Shown here in pieces: positions 59,403-64,000 of a DNA stretch of 64,000 nucleotides. The DNA is from CAVYWD01 sp963772225. Lineage in GTDB: Bacteria; Myxococcota; Myxococcia; Myxococcales; UBA5297. The stretch covers positions 248,001 through 312,000 of the forward strand of contig CAVYWD010000001.1 in the NCBI GenBank assembly GCA_963772225.1. Reading direction: 5' to 3'. The notes below the pieces were generated by a model that saw nothing but the letters and a program-made list of their open reading frames with translations, was not told the origin of the DNA and ran no database searches. The translations under genes were made by a program, and so were the position numbers. Each line of letters begins with the position of its first letter. The first letter of the stretch is position 1.

Positions 59403-59438
59403 GGGCCGCGCGGCGCCTCGAATTGCGCCGCGCGGCCC
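59403..59438 (+). terminator. Strong 14-bp stem-loop between RTX copies 1 and 2
   Basis: The two arms (59403-59416 and 59425-59438) are fully complementary, almost all G/C, around an 8-nt loop CTCGAATT. There is no T-run after it. It lies 24 bp past the first RTX stop, so it may be a terminator, a transcript stabiliser or a Rho-related block that separates copy 1 from copies 2 and 3. Confidence 0.6.
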
Positions 59439-59493
59439 TCGGCTGTCCAGCGTCCGCCAAGGCCTCGTTATTGCTGCACACGGGAGGACGGGA

Positions 59494-61221
59494 ATGGGAA
59501 ATTCCGCGCTCGCTCGGGCAACCCGCCATCTGGCTCTCGGCGCCCTTCTCGCCGCCTGCCACGGCGCGCCCTCTGCGACTCCGCCGCCTCCCGGCTGGAA
59601 CTACCCCGGAATCGCGGAGACCAGTCGGCCGCTCATCCCGCTCCAGGTCCCCTGCACCTACCAGTCGACGGGCGGGATCATGACCGTGACCGTCCAGGGC
59701 GGCGAGGTGGCGGTCGTCGGAAGAGCGGCGGACGGCACCATGAACGCGAACGGCATTCCCTGCGACGCGGCGAAGGCCTCGAGCGTCCATCGCGTCGACA
59801 TCGTCGAGGACTCGGGCGCCGCGGGCGACGAGACGGTCATCATCGACTACTCCAACGGCCTCTTCGCGCTGGGGACCGCCAACGCGGCGGCCAACGGCAT
59901 CCACGTTGACCTCGGCACCGGCAGCGACGCCCTCAAGATCCAGGGCAGCGCCGGCCCCGACACCGTCACCCTGGGCACGCTCGGCATCGCGGTCAACACC
60001 GACGCCTACCCCGACGTGGTCGTCGCGAACCTCTCGGCCGTGCAGCTCACGGTCAGCACCGGCGCCGGGAACGACCACATCAGCGGCGCCGGCGGCAGCG
60101 GCACCGGCAGCCCATTCCCGGTGGGCGTCTCCCTCTACGGAGGGGACGGCAACGACGTCATCGTCGGCGGCTCGGGCGACGACTCCATCTTCGGCGGCCC
60201 CGGCAACGACTCGCTGTCCGGCGGCCTCGGCGACGACTACCTCGACGGAGAGGACGGCGACGACACCCTCGACGGCGAGAGCGCCCAGAACGGCAACGAC
60301 ACGTACCTTGGCGGCGACGGCACCGACCTCATGGATTACAGCAAGCGAACGGCACCGCTCACCATCGTCATGGACCAGAACCGAGCGGGGGTCGGCACCG
60401 ACAGCGGCGAGGTGGGCGAGGCCGACCGCGTGGGCGACGACATCGAGAACCTGTACGGCGGCAGCGCCAACGACACCATCACCGGCAACGCGCGGAACAA
60501 CCGGCTCGAGGGCCGCGGCGGCAGCGACACGTTCATCGAGTCCGCCGACACCAGCACCGACATCTTCGTCGGCGGTGGAGGAAGCGCGGCCGACAACGGC
60601 ACGGCGGACACCGTCGACTACAGCGTCCGGACCAACCCCTTGGTCCTCAAGCTCTCCGGCCTCGCCGAGTCCGGAGAACCCGGCGAGAAGGACACCATCA
60701 GCCTGGACATCGAGAGCATCATCGGCGGCCAGGGCAACGACACGCTCTGGGGCAGCCCTCGGGCGGACCGGCTGAACGGCGGGCCGGGCGACGACGTCAT
60801 CCACGGCGGCGACGGCGACGACGTGCTCATCGGCGGGGACGGGAACGACACGCTCTACGGCGAGAACGGCGACGACACCTTCCTCGCCACCAACGACACG
60901 AGCAGCGACGGCAACGACGTCATCTACTGCGGGCCGGGCACCAACGACACGCTCGACTACAGCGCCCGAACCGTGCCCATCACCATCAACCTGGCCGCCG
61001 GCGGCAACACCACCGGGATGGCGGGCGAGAACGACACCCTGGGCGGCACCGCCGACGACTGCGAGGTCGCGGTAGGCGGGATCGGCGGATTCAACACCCT
61101 GTTCGGCAACAGCCTGGACAACATCCTCGATGGCTACACCGCGACCGGCACCACCATCGACGGCAAGGGCGGCACCGACGTCTGCATGGACGCCGAGACC
61201 GTGATCAACTGCGAGCTCTAG
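59494..61221 (+). CDS. RTX-repeat calcium-binding lipoprotein, copy 2 of 3
   Basis: 575 residues: a lipoprotein signal peptide ending GALLAAC, a Pro linker and NYPGIAETSRPLIPL (the shortened form of the copy 1/3 motif), a beta domain, then RTX blocks (YGGDGNDVIVGGSGDDSIFGG and others) with the same spacer order as copy 1, including NNRLEGRGGSDTFIES and VLIGGDGNDTLYGENGDDTF. The end is CMDAETVINCEL. It is the most divergent of the three in the N-terminal domain but keeps the repeat plan. It is 114 bp after copy 1. Confidence 0.9.
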   Translation: MGNSALARATRHLALGALLAACHGAPSATPPPPGWNYPGIAETSRPLIPLQVPCTYQSTGGIMTVTVQGGEVAVVGRAADGTMNANGIPCDAAKASSVHRVDIVEDSGAAGDETVIIDYSNGLFALGTANAAANGIHVDLGTGSDALKIQGSAGPDTVTLGTLGIAVNTDAYPDVVVANLSAVQLTVSTGAGNDHISGAGGSGTGSPFPVGVSLYGGDGNDVIVGGSGDDSIFGGPGNDSLSGGLGDDYLDGEDGDDTLDGESAQNGNDTYLGGDGTDLMDYSKRTAPLTIVMDQNRAGVGTDSGEVGEADRVGDDIENLYGGSANDTITGNARNNRLEGRGGSDTFIESADTSTDIFVGGGGSAADNGTADTVDYSVRTNPLVLKLSGLAESGEPGEKDTISLDIESIIGGQGNDTLWGSPRADRLNGGPGDDVIHGGDGDDVLIGGDGNDTLYGENGDDTFLATNDTSSDGNDVIYCGPGTNDTLDYSARTVPITINLAAGGNTTGMAGENDTLGGTADDCEVAVGGIGGFNTLFGNSLDNILDGYTATGTTIDGKGGTDVCMDAETVINCEL

Positions 61222-61265
61222 CGCTTCGCGCTTCGAGCCAAATGCTTCAGCGCCGAGGAGAGACC

Positions 61266-63032
61266 ATGCAGCCCAGGTTTCCGCTTCTTCGATCGCCCCG
61301 GATCGGCGTCCTCGGGGCCCTGCTCGCCCTGAGCCTTGCCGCCTGCTCGGAGACCCAGCCAGGGCTCGGCAACAACGCCGCCGATTACCCGGGCATCGAG
61401 GAGCTGGAGCAGCCGCTGAAGCCGCTCGCGTCCCCGGGCTGCAACCTGTCCGCCAAGGTCCTCAGCTTCACCGTGGGCGCCGGGGAGTTCGCCCTCTTCG
61501 GCAAGGCGAGCGGCTCGGGAACCGACCTCTTTCTGAACGGACGGGCATGCGCCGGCGCCACCACTTCGAACACCATTCGCGTCAACCTGACGGTCGGCGC
61601 AGGAGGCACCGTCATCATCGACTACGCGAACGGCGTTTTCATGCCCGGCACGTCGTCGTACCCGGGGTTCATCATCACCTACCTCGGTGACGGCAGCCTC
61701 AAGGTGCGAGGGACCCCGAGCAACGACTCCTTCTACGTCGGGGGGACCGCCACCGCTGTGAAGATCTCGGTCAACAGCGACAACTACGCCGACATCTCGG
61801 CCACGGCCGCGAGCCCCCTCACCGTGGTCTTGAGCGGAGGCCTTGGGGCCGACACCCTCTCCGGCGCCGGAGGCTTCGGCACCGGCAGCGTCTACACCGG
61901 CGACCTGTGGCTCTACGGCGCGGCGGGGAACGACACGCTCACCGGCGGCAGCGGCAACGACAAGCTCGTCGGCGGCGACGGCGACGACGTGATGACTGGC
62001 GGCGCCGGCGACGACACCTGCTGGGGCGAGGCCGGCAACGACACGTTCCGAGGCGAGGCCGGCGCCAGCGGGAGCGACTTCTATTTCGGCGGCGACGGCG
62101 TCGACCTCATGGACTACAGCGCGCGCTCCCGGCCGCTCATCGTCGTCATGGACGCGACCTGGACCGGCACCTACCCGTTCGGCAGCGCCAGCGGAACGCC
62201 GTCGGGCGAGAGCGGCGAGAACGACCTGGTCGGCGCCGATGTCGAGAACCTCTACGGCGGCTCCGGCAACGACACCCTCACCGGCAACGCGCTCCCCAAC
62301 CGGCTGGAGGGGCGCGGCGGCAGCGACACCTTCATCGAGACCAGCGACACCAGCACCGACGTGTTCGTCGGCGCCGGCGGCGGCGGCACGGACACCGCGA
62401 GCGCCGACACTGTGGACTACAGCATCCGCGGGGCCAGCCACCCGGTCACTTTGAAGATCAGCGGTTTGCCCGAGTCGGGAGAGCCCGGCGAGAACGACAC
62501 CATCGGAAACGACATCGAGAACCTGGTCGGCGGCAGCGGCGACGACACGCTCTGGGGCAGCACCGCGAGCAACCGCCTCAACGGCGGCCCGGGCAACGAC
62601 GTCATCCACGGCCTCGCCGGCAACGACGTGCTCATCGGCGGCGACGGGAACGACACGCTCTATGGCGACGCCGGCGACGACACCTTCCTGGCCACCAACG
62701 CCACCAGCACCGACGGCGACGACGTCATCTTCTGCGGCGACGGCCAGGACACGCTCGACTACAGCGCCCGCAGCGTCGACGTGATGATCGACCTCTCCCA
62801 GGGCGGATCCTCCACGGGCATGAACGGCGAGTTCGACACCATCTCCGCCGCCCTGAGCGACGCGGACGACTGCGAGAACGCGATCGGCGGGAGCGGCACG
62901 AACGCGATCTCCGGGAACAGCCTGGACAACCTCCTGGACGGGAACGTGCACTCCTCCAGTACGATCATCGACGGCATGGACGGCGTCGACACCTGCCTGC
63001 ACGCCGCGACGACCACCAACTGCGAGCCTTGA
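61266..63032 (+). CDS. RTX-repeat calcium-binding lipoprotein, copy 3 of 3
   Basis: 588 residues: ATG 61266 with GAGGAGAG upstream, a lipoprotein signal ending LSLAAC, YPGIEELEQPLKPLASPGC, then the same beta domain and RTX blocks as copy 1 (GDLWLYGAAGNDTLTGGSGNDKLVGG; NRLEGRGGSDTFIETSDTSTDVFVG; VLIGGDGNDTLYGDAGDDTF). The end is CLHAATTTNCEP. It is closer to copy 1 than to copy 2. It follows copy 2 by 44 bp, so copies 2 and 3 are probably co-transcribed. Confidence 0.9.
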   Translation: MQPRFPLLRSPRIGVLGALLALSLAACSETQPGLGNNAADYPGIEELEQPLKPLASPGCNLSAKVLSFTVGAGEFALFGKASGSGTDLFLNGRACAGATTSNTIRVNLTVGAGGTVIIDYANGVFMPGTSSYPGFIITYLGDGSLKVRGTPSNDSFYVGGTATAVKISVNSDNYADISATAASPLTVVLSGGLGADTLSGAGGFGTGSVYTGDLWLYGAAGNDTLTGGSGNDKLVGGDGDDVMTGGAGDDTCWGEAGNDTFRGEAGASGSDFYFGGDGVDLMDYSARSRPLIVVMDATWTGTYPFGSASGTPSGESGENDLVGADVENLYGGSGNDTLTGNALPNRLEGRGGSDTFIETSDTSTDVFVGAGGGGTDTASADTVDYSIRGASHPVTLKISGLPESGEPGENDTIGNDIENLVGGSGDDTLWGSTASNRLNGGPGNDVIHGLAGNDVLIGGDGNDTLYGDAGDDTFLATNATSTDGDDVIFCGDGQDTLDYSARSVDVMIDLSQGGSSTGMNGEFDTISAALSDADDCENAIGGSGTNAISGNSLDNLLDGNVHSSSTIIDGMDGVDTCLHAATTTNCEP

Positions 63033-63401
63033 GGCGACTTTGCGGCGCCGACTCTGCACGGCTTCGTGAGTCGACACCCGCGGGCATGTTGGGGCTCCGC
63101 CCGCGGGGAGATGGACGGGCGGGCGCGAGCTCGGCGGTCTCCGGCCCTCCGCTGGCACCGCCGCGAGCCCCTCCAGAATCTCCACTTGCTCGAGAAGGCG
63201 GGTCGAGGCTCGAAGCTCGCCACTCCCGCTGACGCGCGCGCCGGCTCTGCTCGAGCTCGAACGGCGCAGGCCAAGAGCGTCGATCGCTCGTCCGCTTGTC
63301 CCCCCTCCGCCAGAGCAACGCGGTCCCTGACGAGCGCACGACGCCCAACGGCTCTTCAGAATGGGTCCGTCGAGCGAGCCGGCCGAGTGCAGCATCCCGG
63401 C
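63033..63401. other. Intergenic gap between converging genes
   Basis: 369 bp between the third RTX gene and the converging TPR gene. Only short unsupported frames are seen. No clear hairpin with a T-run, tRNA or repeat was found. Confidence 0.45.
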
Positions 63402-64000
63402 TCAGTTTGCGATGAGCTCCGCGGCGAGCGCTGCCGGGCTCGCGGCGGTCCCAGGCGCCGGCGCTCGTGACTCCGCGCGCGGGGTCGAGGCCGGCGCCGC
63501 GTAGGCCTTCTCCACGTCGGCGAGCGACCGGAGGCGGCCCTGGCGCCAGGCCTTGAGAGGCTCGGCGACGCGACGGTCGCGTTGCACCGCCAGCAGGAGC
63601 ACGCGGTCGCGCTCTTCGACGAGCCCGTGTTTCTCGAGGTACCGAGCGATGCCCAGGTGGACGATGGTCGGGCGGTCCTCCTTGGACAAGTCCTCCACGA
63701 ACCGGACGACGCCCTTCAGATGCTCGCGGTCGCCCAGGATCGAGTACGCCTGCGCGAGCTGCTGCACCTCCATCGCGCTCCGGAAGCCGTACCCGCACTC
63801 TGCGGCCATGGCCCGGGCCATGAGCTCCGCGCCCGCCTTCGGCTGCTCCAGCGTGCGCCACAGGAAGACGCCCTTGAGCCAGAGCGACTCGCCCATGTTC
63901 TCGCCCTGGCTCAGGGCGTAGTCCAGGTGCGCCTTCGCCTCGCTGGCGCGCCCCATCTCCACCAGCCAATTGGCGTAGCTGTAGTGGAACTGCTGCCGCT
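63402..64000 (-). CDS. TPR-repeat protein, 5' end beyond window edge
   Basis: At least 198 residues, open to the right edge (the frame reads RQQFHYSYANWLVEMGRAS at the margin). TPR-like helices are visible (AHLDYALSQGENMGESLWLKGVFLW; VQQLAQAYSILGDREHLKGVVRFV). The last ~50 residues form an Ala/Pro/Ser-rich tail. It probably belongs to a longer TPR protein. No domain beyond the repeats can be seen here, and the function is unknown. Confidence 0.7.
   Translation of the reverse strand, partial: RQQFHYSYANWLVEMGRASEAKAHLDYALSQGENMGESLWLKGVFLWRTLEQPKAGAELMARAMAAECGYGFRSAMEVQQLAQAYSILGDREHLKGVVRFVEDLSKEDRPTIVHLGIARYLEKHGLVEERDRVLLLAVQRDRRVAEPLKAWRQGRLRSLADVEKAYAAPASTPRAESRAPAPGTAASPAALAAELIAN

Overview
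The window looks like a GC-rich chromosome segment from a member of the Myxococcota (former delta-proteobacteria). The evidence is gene content: a collinear block of Glt/Nfs-type gliding or spore-coat envelope genes, several FHA proteins, a Tad/Flp secretion block, a CHASE2 adenylate cyclase, many TPR proteins and lipoproteins, and a metalloprotease with a MYXO-CTERM-like tail. No rRNA, tRNA, CRISPR array, transposase or prophage module was recognised. Species cannot be named from the sequence.

Layout, left to right. 1-5.1 kb: the end of a secreted beta-helix-like protein, a divergent TetR / alpha-beta hydrolase pair sharing a perfect palindromic operator, and a large lipoprotein. 5.6-16.2 kb (minus strand): two outer-membrane barrels, TPR proteins GltC and GltD, TPR lipoprotein GltE, a CglF-like protein, FHA protein GltG and a CglE-like barrel. 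This is an envelope machine without its AglRQS motor in the window. 16.4-20.1 kb: an isolated rplC (L3), a coiled-coil gene, a helical protein, a kinase remnant and a SUKH-like gene. 20.2-23.9 kb: a DivIVA-like protein, a DUF167 protein, a membrane-anchored HELAH peptidase and a two-GAF histidine kinase. 24.1-35.3 kb (minus): prepilin peptidase CpaA, secretin CpaC, FHA-CpaF ATPase, a two-FHA TPR membrane protein and polA, preceded by a two-AMIN protein with about fifteen 29-residue coiled-coil repeats. 35.4-41.4 kb (minus): an Rrf2 regulator coupled to an adenylate cyclase, a cyclic-nucleotide receptor, a class-II cAMP phosphodiesterase, a YkgJ-type cysteine protein and folC. 41.5-43.1 kb: PHP phosphoesterase, pterin carbinolamine dehydratase and a DUF1232 protein. 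43.2-56.1 kb: an 11-subunit complex I operon (nuoA-D, H-N, no E/F/G) and a divergent second nuoA-nuoB pair. 56.1-63.0 kb: a matrixin-like protease and three tandem paralogous RTX-repeat lipoproteins. The right edge cuts a TPR gene.

How it fits together: much of the window is envelope machinery (Glt/Nfs complex, Tad pilus, AMIN protein, Ca-binding lipoproteins) next to core energy and replication genes. The most self-contained regulatory unit is the cAMP block, which holds synthesis, sensing and breakdown on one strand under an Fe-S type regulator.

Caution: five single-base indels break otherwise well-conserved genes (gltG, the SUKH-like gene, polA twice, nuoL). Because polA and nuoL are core genes, assembly or sequencing error is the simplest explanation. 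In polA the two indels compensate, so the reading frame looks intact while about 195 residues are nonsense.
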